DNA from: Sphingomonas bacterium
GTDB lineage: Bacteria; Pseudomonadota; Alphaproteobacteria; Sphingomonadales; Sphingomonadaceae
Length of the DNA stretch: 64,000 bases
NCBI GenBank assembly: GCA_030149245.1
Contig: JASBRX010000023.1
Location: 1 to 64,000 of the forward strand
Direction: 5' to 3'
Shown piece by piece: positions 48,947 through 57,898 of the stretch. Positions within the stretch are counted from its first letter, which is position 1. Every line of letters starts with the position of its first letter. The position numbers and the translations under genes are program-made. A model generated the notes under the pieces. It did no database searches. It saw nothing but the letters and a program-made list of their open reading frames with translations, and had not been told where the DNA came from.

Positions 48947-50908
48947 TCAGTCCGCCGCAATCTCGAGCCGAAAGGGAACCACCGGCAGCCCCGATCGCGC
49001 ATAGAGGTTGATCGCCGGGCTGCCCTGCCACGCATAGCGAACCGTGCTGGCCGGGCGGCCATCGTCGATCACCAGCACCCTTTGGTCACGCACAATCGCG
49101 CGCGCAAAGCGGCACGCGCCGTTCGCCTCGCACAGCTCGAACCCGACTGGCTCGACCGCGCCCATGACGGCCAGTCCTTCGGCGGAGCGCAGGGTGATTG
49201 CGATCCCCTCGCGCGTGCGGGTCGCCCGCACCGGCTGTGGCGCTGGCGGGACGGCTTTGCCATAGGCGACGCGCAACGCTTCCTGCCCCATGCGTTCGCC
49301 GACCACGTCCTTGTGCGCCGGGTGGATATCGGTCGCGATGCCGAGGTCGATGGCGACGGCCAGCCCGGTCGCGGGGTTCTCATTGGCAACGATCCGCTGG
49401 GCCTCGCGCAATTGCGCCCAGGGCGCATCGACCGGGCGGGGGCTGCGCGGCCCATAGCCGGGCAGCTGGACGATCACCACCGGCAGCGCCGGGTCGGCGA
49501 AATGCGCGCGCCAGCTCGTCCGCCATGTGCGCAGCGCGGCGGCATAGCCTGACGCACGGCTGGTGTTCGATTCTCCCTGATACCAGGCGATGCCGCGCAG
49601 TCCGGTGCCCGCGAGCGGCGCGATCATGCCGTTCCACGCCATGGTCAGCCCGCGCGGCATGCTCCACGGGATCGCGGGCGGCGCTTCCTTCCACGCGCTG
49701 TCGGCGGTGCCGCGACGATAGCGCCATGATCCGGCCAGCGGCTTGCGCGCACCGCCTGGCAGCACCAGCGCGAGCGCGTCGGCTGGACCGCTGAAGCCGC
49801 CGCCGCCCATTTCGTCGATCACCCGCACCGCGATGCTGTTCTCCCCCGCGCGCAGCACGCCCGCCGGGATGCGGTAGGCGCGCTGCTCGGCGGCAACCAG
49901 CTGGGCGCCCACCGGCACGCCGTTGATCCACACCCGGTCGCGCTCGTCGATCCGGCCGAGCTGGAGCACCACGTCCTTGCCCTCGCCAAGCTCGGCGGAG
50001 GTCAGCGTGACGGCGGTGCGGAACCACATGATCCCGTCATAGCCGCCAAGCCCGTCGAGCCCGGACCGCTCCCATTGGCCCGGCACCGCGATGCGATCCC
50101 AGCCGCTGTCGTCAAAGCCCGGCGCGGCCCATGCCGCTCCGGCGGACCCCGGATCGACCCGCTCCGCCCAGCGGTCGGTCGCCGTCACCGCTGCGGCGAG
50201 TGCGGCCGTCGGGTCGGACGCATAGCGGTCGAGCCAGCCGAACTGCTCGGGCGACGCGCCGGTCGTGCGGAGCGCAGCTGGCGACATCCAGTCCTCGATC
50301 GTCGACCCGCCCCAGGCAGCGTGGATCAGGCCGAGCGGAGTCTTCGGGTCATTGCGCAGGATTTCGCGCGCCATGTGCCAGCAGGCGGCGGAGAAGCCCC
50401 CGAGATTGTCCGGCGCGGCGCGCGACCAGGTGAGTTCGGGCACGATATCGCGTGCGGGCTTTGCCTCGGCGGTGCGCTTCACCTTGAGCAGGCGGATCGG
50501 CAGCCCTGCGCTTTCGCGGGCGGTACGGTCGGGGTTGGCGCTGCCCGACACCGGCAGGTCCATGTTCGACTGGCCCGAGCACAGCCAGACATCGCCGGTG
50601 GCCACGTCATCCAGCTGCAGCGACGCGCCGCCCGCTGACCGGATCGTCACCGCGCCGCTCTGGCCGCGGGGCAGGGCGGGCAGGGTGACCTGCCAATTGC
50701 CCTGTGCGTCGGCGCGCGCGGTGGCGGTGGCGGTGCCAAAGCTGACCGCAATTTCCTCACCCGGCTGCGCCCCGCCGCCTCGAATCGGCGCAGGCTTGCC
50801 GTGCTGCAGGACCATATGGCTAGCCAGGTGCGGCGCGACGGTGAGCGGTCCGGCCAGTGCCGGGATGGCAGTGGTCAGCGCGAGGGCGATCAGGGCGGTT
50901 CGGGTCAT
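48947..50908 (-). CDS. Sialate O-acetylesterase-like protein (SASA domain)
   Basis: An exported protein of 653 residues with a signal peptide ending PALAG. The esterase domain begins with DVWLCSGQSNMDLPVSG, in which Ser114 is the nucleophile, and continues with GGFSAACWHMARE and LIHAAWGGSTIEDWM. A beta-jelly-roll insert (residues about 250-390, with DRVWINGVPVG) splits the catalytic domain, and WYQGESNTSRASGY and TDIHPAHKD complete it with the catalytic His. It would remove acetyl groups from sugars in the periplasm or at the surface. It lies 16 bases after the lyase gene in one operon. Confidence 0.9.
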   Translation of the reverse strand: MTRTALIALALTTAIPALAGPLTVAPHLASHMVLQHGKPAPIRGGGAQPGEEIAVSFGTATATARADAQGNWQVTLPALPRGQSGAVTIRSAGGASLQLDDVATGDVWLCSGQSNMDLPVSGSANPDRTARESAGLPIRLLKVKRTAEAKPARDIVPELTWSRAAPDNLGGFSAACWHMAREILRNDPKTPLGLIHAAWGGSTIEDWMSPAALRTTGASPEQFGWLDRYASDPTAALAAAVTATDRWAERVDPGSAGAAWAAPGFDDSGWDRIAVPGQWERSGLDGLGGYDGIMWFRTAVTLTSAELGEGKDVVLQLGRIDERDRVWINGVPVGAQLVAAEQRAYRIPAGVLRAGENSIAVRVIDEMGGGGFSGPADALALVLPGGARKPLAGSWRYRRGTADSAWKEAPPAIPWSMPRGLTMAWNGMIAPLAGTGLRGIAWYQGESNTSRASGYAAALRTWRTSWRAHFADPALPVVIVQLPGYGPRSPRPVDAPWAQLREAQRIVANENPATGLAVAIDLGIATDIHPAHKDVVGERMGQEALRVAYGKAVPPAPQPVRATRTREGIAITLRSAEGLAVMGAVEPVGFELCEANGACRFARAIVRDQRVLVIDDGRPASTVRYAWQGSPAINLYARSGLPVVPFRLEIAAD

Positions 50909-50924
50909 GCTCGTTCCGATGGGT

Positions 50925-52157
50925 TCAGCGCGGATAGGGGATCAGCCAGCCGGAATCTTCGGCGGGCACCTGGGGCGGCATCAGCCCCGCGTCGCGGAAG
51001 CCCCATGCAGCAAGAGTCAGCATCGTGTCGCTCTCGGTCATCGCGCGCGCGCGGCGGCCGGGGTCGGCAAGGTCGATATCCTTGAACGACCAGCTGTCCA
51101 GCTTGGCGCGATAGCCGGCGAGATTCTCGACTCCGCGTCGCAGCGGATTGGCCTTCGCATCGCCCCGCCACAGATCGACCCCGACGCATTCGCCCAGCAT
51201 CGCCATCTGGACCCCGGCGCGCAGCGTGAAGGCGGAATAATGCCAGCTGCGCGTCCGCGCGGTTTCGGCGGGCAGGGTGCCGGCGGCGTCGATCTGCGGT
51301 CCGAGGCGGCGGGTCAGGAAATCCTGTGCCAGCCGTTGCGTCACGCTGTCCATCCGCGCGAAGAGCGCGAACTGGCCGAGCAGCGCGTCGTAATAGACGC
51401 CGTGATTATTCTTGGCGGCGCGTTGCCCCTTGCCATTCGGGCTGGTCGCCATCCAGGTCGCGAAGTTGCCGAACCAGCTTTCGATCGCACGCTGATCGTC
51501 GGCGGTGATCGCCTTGCTCGGGCCGAGCACGCCGATCGCCTCGATCACCGGGACCAGTCGTGTCGCTTCGATAATGCCCTCCGGACGTCCGGCTGACGCG
51601 CCGGGCACCGCCTGCGCATAATCGAGATTGGGGTTCATGCGCGTTTCGGTGGTGACGAACCAGGCGCGCAGCAATTTTGCGGCATGCTCGGCATAGCGGG
51701 CGTCGCCAGTGGCGTGCCACGCCAGCGCCAGCGTCTCGACATCGCGGCTGAACGCGCCCAGCCGCTGGACATCGAAGCGGTCGCCATTGCGCTCCGGGTT
51801 CACTTCGCCGTCGCGGCGGCGATAGGGTTCGCCATCGGGTTTCGATGCGTCCGGCCACCAATAGGGGCCGATCGACAGATAATCGCGCTTGTCGCCGCTG
51901 CCCGCCGCGCGCGGCTTGTCGGTGACGCTGTAGGGACCACGGCGCAGCGCCGCGTCTGCGCCGCGGATCAGCTGGCGCAGCGCCGCATCGTTGGCGGCGG
52001 CGGCACGCTGGGCCGCCAGCCATTCGGGCCGCCACAGGAATGTCCGCTGGCCGCTGGCGAGATAGCCGTCCGAACCCTTGCACTGGGCCAGGGTCGGGGC
52101 CGCTGCGGCCGGGGCGGCGGCGAGCAGCAGCCCAGCAATGATCGCAACGCCGTGCAT
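50925..52157 (-). CDS. Alginate-lyase-family polysaccharide lyase
   Basis: A 410-residue exported protein (signal peptide ending APAAAA) with the alpha/alpha-barrel alginate_lyase domain (PF05426). YLSIGPYWWPDASKPDGEPY, then QRLGAFSRDVETLALAW, AAKNNHGVYYDALLGQFALF and SWHYSAFTLRAG follow in the family order; the NNHG and HYSAF motifs carry the catalytic Asn/His and Tyr. Members cleave alginate or other polyuronates such as glucuronan by beta-elimination. The start codon overlaps the TonB receptor stop by one base, so uptake and cleavage are coupled. The precise polymer is not known. Confidence 0.88.
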   Translation of the reverse strand: MHGVAIIAGLLLAAAPAAAAPTLAQCKGSDGYLASGQRTFLWRPEWLAAQRAAAANDAALRQLIRGADAALRRGPYSVTDKPRAAGSGDKRDYLSIGPYWWPDASKPDGEPYRRRDGEVNPERNGDRFDVQRLGAFSRDVETLALAWHATGDARYAEHAAKLLRAWFVTTETRMNPNLDYAQAVPGASAGRPEGIIEATRLVPVIEAIGVLGPSKAITADDQRAIESWFGNFATWMATSPNGKGQRAAKNNHGVYYDALLGQFALFARMDSVTQRLAQDFLTRRLGPQIDAAGTLPAETARTRSWHYSAFTLRAGVQMAMLGECVGVDLWRGDAKANPLRRGVENLAGYRAKLDSWSFKDIDLADPGRRARAMTESDTMLTLAAWGFRDAGLMPPQVPAEDSGWLIPYPR

Positions 52158-55100
52158 CAGAACTTCACCGTGACGCTCAGCGCGCCCGTGCGGCCATCGA
52201 AATCGGCGACGCGGTTGAGGCGCGGGTCGCCCTCATATTCCTCACGCCGCGAATTGGTGATGTTGTACACCTCCAGCCGCAGTTCGAGCCATTTGCTCGG
52301 CTTGAGCGCGCCGGAGAAATCGAGCTGCCCGCGCGGCCGCACGCGGCTGGCGCTGCCGGTGAAGGTCGATCCGCCTGCCAGCTCGATCTCGGACGCATGG
52401 TTGTATGCCATGCGCAACTGGACGACGCGATCCTCATAATAGCCGATGATGTTGTAGGTATCGTTGGCGACATTGTAGAGCTTGGTGCCGTTGGCTCCGC
52501 CCGAGCGGACGCGGGTGTAGTTGAACACACCGCCGGTGTTGCGCAGGAAGCCGGGCAGGAAGTCGAAGCGCTGCTGGATCTGGAATTCCAGCCCGTTGAC
52601 ATTGATCGCGTCGGGATTGTTCACGATCTGGTTGATCGTGATGCGCTGGTTCGCGGTCTCGATCGGGTTGCCCTGATTGATCCGGCACCGGCCCGACCCG
52701 TCGATGAACAGCGGGCCAAAGGTCTGACCCTCGATCGTAAAGCTCTGTCCCGCAGGGCAGAAATTGTTGAGGGTGAGGATGTCGTTGGTCACCCGCTTGT
52801 TGAAATAGCCGATCGCGATCACGCTGCCCGGGCGGTTATACCACGAGATGCCGAGGTCGAACGCGCGCGAACTGCGCGGTTGCAGGCCGAAGCGGTTGAC
52901 GTCGATGCGCACCGCGCTGACCGTATCGCCCGCATCCGGATCGACGTCTTCAAGGATACGGGTCGGCGCGGGGCTGAACTCGACCAGGTCGAATGCCTCG
53001 AAGGTTTCGTAATAGGCTGCGCGCGCCACCAGCTTCGGCGTGATCTCATAGATCAGGTTCGCCGAGGGCAACCACGCGCTATACTTGCCCGTCGCCGGTT
53101 CGGGCGGAAGGAAATAGCCCGGCCGGAAATCCGCTTCGGTAAAGCCGAGTGCCGTGTAGAAATCGAGCGCCTGATCGCGCGTGATGCCCGACAGGTTCGA
53201 GCGGACATAGCGCATCCCGATATTGCCGCGGACCGGCAGGCCCTTCCACTGCTCCAGATCGAACTTGGTCATCGCGAACAGTTCCAGATTGTCGCGTTCG
53301 GAGTTGAAGTTCTGCCCCTCCACCCGATTCAGCGGAAAGCGCTGGATGAACCCGGTCAGCGAGTTGCGCGGGGCAAGCGCGAGGATGTTGGCATAGGTGA
53401 TCCGGCTGCGCGCGGCCGGGGTCAGCTCGGGGAAGAAGGCCGCGAGCTGTGCCGCGGTCGGCGCGAAGGTGACGCCGGGCGGAACCGTGCTGATGACCGG
53501 GTAGATCGCCGCTTCGATATTGCGGATGTTGAGCGAGTAGAAATTGCCGAACTCCGCCCCCGGTGCGCCGCCGCCAAAGAAGGTGCCGCCCGAGGTGACC
53601 GCGTCGTTCAGGCGGAAGATGTTGTTGGTCAGATTGTTGAGCTGCGTGCCGATATTGGCGTTTTCCTGCAGCGTCTGGTCCGCCGTCTCGCGCTGATAAT
53701 AGGCACCGACCTTCACGCTGGTGAACGGGCCGAAATCGACGAAACGCTCGACCTTGAAGTCGGCGGCGAGCATGTCGCGCTTGACCCGCACGCCATTGCC
53801 GCTGGCGGTGAACACGACATTCTGCGGACGGGTCGAGTTGCGCGCCTGGATCGCGTTGCCCGCGCTGACCGAATAAGTGCCGTTGCCGACATCGAGCAGC
53901 GCGGCGGGAACCGTCAGGTCGAACAGGAAGTCGCCATAATTGCCAAGCCCGGTGTTGATGATCGCGTAGGCGCCATTGCCCGCGTCATCGATTCCGTCGC
54001 CATTGGCATCGGCGCGGCCGGTATTGGGCTGGATGCGCTGTTCGTACAGAAACTCGCGCTTGTCCCCGACTGCCTTGGACCAGGTGCCGACGAAATCGAC
54101 TGCCCAGTCGTCATTGCGGAAATTGACCTGCGGGTAAATTGCCCAGCTCTGGTCGATCGAGGGGAAGTTGCGGTTGCCGATCGGGATCGCAAAGTCGCTC
54201 GCCGCGATGTTGTTGACAACATAGACATTCTCGACCGAGCCATTGGAACCGCGATCGAATGTGCCGAGCGCGACCGGGGCCGATAGCGGGGTGACGATGC
54301 CGGTTGCGTCCTGCGGAAAGGCGATCAGCAGGTCGAGATTGGCGTCGGACAGGTCGCGGCGGGTGTAGATGCCGTCGACTCGCACTTTGAGCGCGTCGGA
54401 AATCTCCCACTCCATGCCCGCGCCGCCGGACAGGCGATAGCCCTGGTTGGTCTGCGAAATCTGGCGGACCTCCGACGGGAAGACGACATCGTTCGCCACC
54501 CCGCCGGCATCGGTCGCGGGAATTGCGAAGGCGGGATTGGTCAGCGCCAGCTGGTTGAGGCGCGCCTGGGTGAACGAAGTGTAGGAATTGACCCGGATCG
54601 TGTCGCGGCGAAAGCTCTGCTTGGCGTAGGAGCCGGTTGCGTAAACCCCGAAATTGGGCGTGATCCGCTTGACCGCCGAGAGGAAGTAACCGGGGTTGGC
54701 GTCCTCGGTCGTCTCTTCATATTGCAGCTCGGCCCGGGCGACGAACCCTTGCTTGCGCGACAAAGCGGAGCGCAGGCGCAGGTCGACGTTCGAGGCAAGC
54801 CCGCCCGCTGGAATCTCGGCAGTGAACGACTTGATGACGTCCGCGCCGCTGAAGATCGCCGCGTCGAAGATGCCGAACGGATTGCCGTTGCCGCGCGTGC
54901 CGAATGTCGGGGTCGCGATGCTCTGCCCCATCACCGTGGTCTTGGTGTACTGGCTGGGCAGACCGCGCACGCTGATCGATGCGTCGCGGCGGTCGGCCGA
55001 GCGGTTGATCTGGACACCCGGGATACGCTGCAGCGCTTCGCCGAGGTTGAGGTCGGGGGTGCTGCCGATATCGTCGGCGGAAATACCGTCGAGGATCACG

Positions 55101-55294
55101 TCGGCCTTGCGGCGGATATCGAGCGCGTTTTCGAGCGAGGCGCGGATGCCGGTGACGACGACCTCTTCTTCCGCCTCGGGCTCCTCGGCGGGTGTGGCTT
55201 CGGTCTGTGCGTAAGCCGATGGTGCCAGTGCAATGGCGAGCCACGCGGTCGAACTGACTGCGGCAACTCTGGCCGCGTGCGCGAAGTTCCTCAT
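52157..55294 (-). CDS. TonB-dependent receptor (Xanthomonas-Caulobacter type)
   Basis: A large receptor of 1045 residues. ATG 55294 has GGGGAGAG ahead and gives a signal peptide ending PSAYAQ; the longer open frame reads into the transporter gene in another frame. The TonB-box region EVVVTGIRASLENALDIRRK and ISADDIGSTPDLNLGEALQR are the signature of the TIGR01782 group, which imports oligosaccharides in Caulobacter, Xanthomonas and sphingomonads. The barrel ends GALSVTVKF. With the downstream lyase and esterase it forms a polysaccharide-utilisation set. Confidence 0.93.
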   Translation of the reverse strand: MRNFAHAARVAAVSSTAWLAIALAPSAYAQTEATPAEEPEAEEEVVVTGIRASLENALDIRRKADVILDGISADDIGSTPDLNLGEALQRIPGVQINRSADRRDASISVRGLPSQYTKTTVMGQSIATPTFGTRGNGNPFGIFDAAIFSGADVIKSFTAEIPAGGLASNVDLRLRSALSRKQGFVARAELQYEETTEDANPGYFLSAVKRITPNFGVYATGSYAKQSFRRDTIRVNSYTSFTQARLNQLALTNPAFAIPATDAGGVANDVVFPSEVRQISQTNQGYRLSGGAGMEWEISDALKVRVDGIYTRRDLSDANLDLLIAFPQDATGIVTPLSAPVALGTFDRGSNGSVENVYVVNNIAASDFAIPIGNRNFPSIDQSWAIYPQVNFRNDDWAVDFVGTWSKAVGDKREFLYEQRIQPNTGRADANGDGIDDAGNGAYAIINTGLGNYGDFLFDLTVPAALLDVGNGTYSVSAGNAIQARNSTRPQNVVFTASGNGVRVKRDMLAADFKVERFVDFGPFTSVKVGAYYQRETADQTLQENANIGTQLNNLTNNIFRLNDAVTSGGTFFGGGAPGAEFGNFYSLNIRNIEAAIYPVISTVPPGVTFAPTAAQLAAFFPELTPAARSRITYANILALAPRNSLTGFIQRFPLNRVEGQNFNSERDNLELFAMTKFDLEQWKGLPVRGNIGMRYVRSNLSGITRDQALDFYTALGFTEADFRPGYFLPPEPATGKYSAWLPSANLIYEITPKLVARAAYYETFEAFDLVEFSPAPTRILEDVDPDAGDTVSAVRIDVNRFGLQPRSSRAFDLGISWYNRPGSVIAIGYFNKRVTNDILTLNNFCPAGQSFTIEGQTFGPLFIDGSGRCRINQGNPIETANQRITINQIVNNPDAINVNGLEFQIQQRFDFLPGFLRNTGGVFNYTRVRSGGANGTKLYNVANDTYNIIGYYEDRVVQLRMAYNHASEIELAGGSTFTGSASRVRPRGQLDFSGALKPSKWLELRLEVYNITNSRREEYEGDPRLNRVADFDGRTGALSVTVKF

Positions 55295-55370
55295 CTGCTC
55301 TCTCCCCAATATTCTAATTTTGATACCGGTGTCATCTTGCGGCGCAGCTGATTGTCCCTGCGCCCACCGC

Positions 55371-57038
55371 CTATTCGTCGATATTTTTGCGGAACGTCTC
55401 TGGCAGGAACAGCAACCCGACCACCAGGGTGAGCCCGGCGACGACGATCGGATACCACAGGCCGTAATAGATATCCCCGGTCGCCGCGACCATCGCGAAG
55501 GCGGTGGTCGGCAGGAAGCCGCCGAACCAGCCATTGCCGATATGATAGGGCAGCGACATCGAGGTGTAGCGGATCTTGGTCGGGAACAGCTCGACCAGCA
55601 TCGCCGCGATCGGACCATAGACCATCGTCACCAGCAGCACGAGCCAGGTGAGGATCGCCACCACCAGCGGCTTGTTGATCGCCGCCGGATCGGCCTTGGA
55701 CGGATAGCCAGCCGTCGTCAGTGCGGCCTTTAGTTCGCCCTGGAACGCTGTGATTGCGGCCTTGCGGTCGGCGCCGGTGACCTTAGCCGGATCGGGCGCG
55801 GTGAAGGTTGCGTCACCCACCTTGACCTGCGCAATCGCCCCGGCCGGCGCCTCGACCGAGCTGTAGCTGATCGCATTCTTGGCGAGGAACGCCTTGGCGA
55901 TGTCACAGCTCTTGCTGTCGAACTTGTTGCCCCCGACCGGATCGAACTGCAGCGAGCAATCGGCGTCGTTGGTCACCACCGTGACCGGCGCGGTCGCGGC
56001 GGCGCGGGCGAGCGCCGGGTTGGCCGCCGATGACAGCGCCTGGAACGCCGGGAAATAGGTCAGCACTGCGAGCGCACAGCCGGCCATGATGATCGGCTTG
56101 CGCCCGACCTTGTCCGACAGCCAGCCGAAGAAGATGAAGAACGGCGTGCCGATGGCAAGCGCGATGGCGATCAGGATGTTGGTGGTCGCACCATCGACCA
56201 TCAGCATCTTTTCAAGGAAGAACATCGCGTAGAACTGGCCAGTGTACCAGACCACCGCCTGCCCCGCGACCGCGCCGAGCAGCGCGATCAGCACCAGTTT
56301 GAGGTTGCCCCATTTGGCGAATGCCTCGGTCAGCGGCGCCTTCGACGTCTTGCCCTCGTCCTTCATCTTCTGGAACACCGGACTCTCTTCGAGCTGCATC
56401 CGGATCCACAGCGACACGCCGAGCAGGATGATCGAGACTAGGAACGGCACACGCCAGCCCCAGTCGCGGAACGCCTCTTCGCCCACCAGCGTGCGGGTGC
56501 CGATCACGACGAGCAACGCCGCGAACAGGCCGAGCGTCGCGGTCGTCTGAATGAAGCTGGTGTACAGCCCGCGCTTGTTGTTCGGCGCATGCTCGGCGAC
56601 ATAAGTCGCCGCCCCGCCATATTCGCCGCCGAGCGCCAGGCCCTGAATCAACCGCATCAGGATCAGCAGCACCGGCGCTGCAACCCCGATGGTGGCGTAG
56701 GAGGGCAGCAGGCCGACGACAAAGGTCGCAAAACCCATCAGGCCCATGGTGACGAGGAAGGTATTCTTGCGCCCGACCAGATCGCCGATCCGCCCGAACA
56801 CCAATGCCCCGAACGGCCGCACCGCGAAGCCCGCCGCGAACGCCGCGAGTGCGAAGATGAATCCCGTCGTCTCGTTCACGCCGGAAAAGAATTGCGCCGA
56901 GATGATCGTCGCCAGCAGCCCGTAGAGGTAGAAATCATACCATTCAAACACGGTGCCCAACGACGAAGCGGTGATGACCAGCTTCTCGCTCTGGGTCGCC
57001 TTGTGATGCTTGGGCATGTCCTGAACCGGGCTAACCAT
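55371..57038 (-). CDS. MFS transporter (metabolite:H+ symporter type) with periplasmic insertion
   Basis: A 555-residue transporter, longer than the usual 430-450. ASSLGTVFEWYDFYLYG at the N-terminus, FGRIGDLVGRKNTF as motif A and GWLSDKVGRKP as its repeat place it in the MHS family with ProP and ShiA. The extra length is a hydrophilic stretch of about 100 residues in the second half (from about 350), with two Cys in NDADCSLQFD and SKSCDIAK, between transmembrane helices. It may form a soluble domain. The gene is upstream of the TonB receptor in the same direction, 76 bases apart, and probably moves the released sugar or uronate into the cell. Confidence 0.9.
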   Translation of the reverse strand: MVSPVQDMPKHHKATQSEKLVITASSLGTVFEWYDFYLYGLLATIISAQFFSGVNETTGFIFALAAFAAGFAVRPFGALVFGRIGDLVGRKNTFLVTMGLMGFATFVVGLLPSYATIGVAAPVLLILMRLIQGLALGGEYGGAATYVAEHAPNNKRGLYTSFIQTTATLGLFAALLVVIGTRTLVGEEAFRDWGWRVPFLVSIILLGVSLWIRMQLEESPVFQKMKDEGKTSKAPLTEAFAKWGNLKLVLIALLGAVAGQAVVWYTGQFYAMFFLEKMLMVDGATTNILIAIALAIGTPFFIFFGWLSDKVGRKPIIMAGCALAVLTYFPAFQALSSAANPALARAAATAPVTVVTNDADCSLQFDPVGGNKFDSKSCDIAKAFLAKNAISYSSVEAPAGAIAQVKVGDATFTAPDPAKVTGADRKAAITAFQGELKAALTTAGYPSKADPAAINKPLVVAILTWLVLLVTMVYGPIAAMLVELFPTKIRYTSMSLPYHIGNGWFGGFLPTTAFAMVAATGDIYYGLWYPIVVAGLTLVVGLLFLPETFRKNIDE

Positions 57039-57130
57039 GCGCGCTCAACTCTCCTGATCGATCCGCCTTCTATCCCGCACGCGCGGTTCGAGGCGGGGGT
57101 GATCATGGCTGCGGCGACGCTGAAAGTCAT

Positions 57131-57146
57131 TACGACAATGGTCGTA
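57131..57146. promoter_or_regulatory. Palindrome in the divergent MFS / response-regulator region
   Basis: TACGAC and GTCGTA are perfect six-base arms around AATG, 93 bases upstream of the transporter start and about 125 upstream of the regulator start. No regulator of a known operator type is encoded beside it other than the LuxR-type response regulator. It is a candidate site controlling the polysaccharide operon. Confidence 0.45.
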
Positions 57147-57271
57147 GATGTATGACATCATGAGCCGACGCATCGGCCAGTGCGGAGGCACGATCAGGCG
57201 AGAAATGTGCCGGATTGCGTGACTTGTCGTCCGTTCGGGGTTAGTTGAAGGGGCAGTGGAGGGAAGCAGGC

Positions 57272-57898
57272 TTGGCGCAATCCGTTCTAATCGCCGACGA
57301 CCATCCCCTGTTCCGTCAGGCCCTGCGGCTGGCCGTACGAAATGTCCTGCCCGATGCGACTATCGTGGAGGCGGGTACGCTCGATGCAGCGGTCACCGCT
57401 GCCGGGACTGCCGATGCGCTCAGGCTCATTCTTCTCGATCTGAAAATGCCCGGCGCGGTCGGCTATTCGGGCATCGCGCTCCTCCATGCCGAGCGACCGG
57501 AGGTGCCGATCCTGGTCGTGTCGAGCTCCGGCCCTGAGGTCGCGGCACAAGCGCGCGCATTCGGCGCGATCGGCTATCTGCACAAGGGCAGCGACCTGGA
57601 TGCGATCGAGGCGGCGATCGTCACTGCGCTCGACAGTCCGGTTCCTTCGCAGGTCGATGTTCAGGAACAGCCGGTCGATCAGGTGCGCGCGACCGTCGCG
57701 AGCTTTACCCCGATGCAGCTCAAGGTGTTGCTGGCGGTGCTTGACGGACAGCTCAACAAACAGATCGCCCACCGCCTCGCCATCAGCGAGGCGACGGTCA
57801 AGGTTCACATGACCGCGATCATGCGCAAACTCGACGTGCGGACGCGGACCCAGGCGGCGCTGGTCGCGCGCTCACTCGGGCTTGACCTGCGCGGCTGA
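57272..57898 (+). CDS. LuxR/NarL-type response regulator (CrbR/ErdR-like)
   Basis: The receiver domain has the acidic pair in SVLIADDHPLFRQALRL, the phosphorylation site Asp56 in LLDLKMPG, and the Lys of GYLHKGS. A LuxR-type helix-turn-helix ends the protein (FTPMQLKVLLAVLDGQLNKQ, IAHRLAISEATVKVHMTAIM). The start is taken as TTG 57272 with GAGGGA ahead; a TTG at 57245 is the alternative. Its convergent neighbour is a transporter-kinase like CrbS/MxtR, the known partner of such regulators, which control acetate and related carbon use. It is divergent from the MFS/TonB/lyase operon. Confidence 0.9.
   Translation: MAQSVLIADDHPLFRQALRLAVRNVLPDATIVEAGTLDAAVTAAGTADALRLILLDLKMPGAVGYSGIALLHAERPEVPILVVSSSGPEVAAQARAFGAIGYLHKGSDLDAIEAAIVTALDSPVPSQVDVQEQPVDQVRATVASFTPMQLKVLLAVLDGQLNKQIAHRLAISEATVKVHMTAIMRKLDVRTRTQAALVARSLGLDLRG

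Noticed and set aside
52397-54286. 629-codon open frame antisense to the TonB receptor gene
   Set aside because: Same GC-driven artefact; no domain seen.
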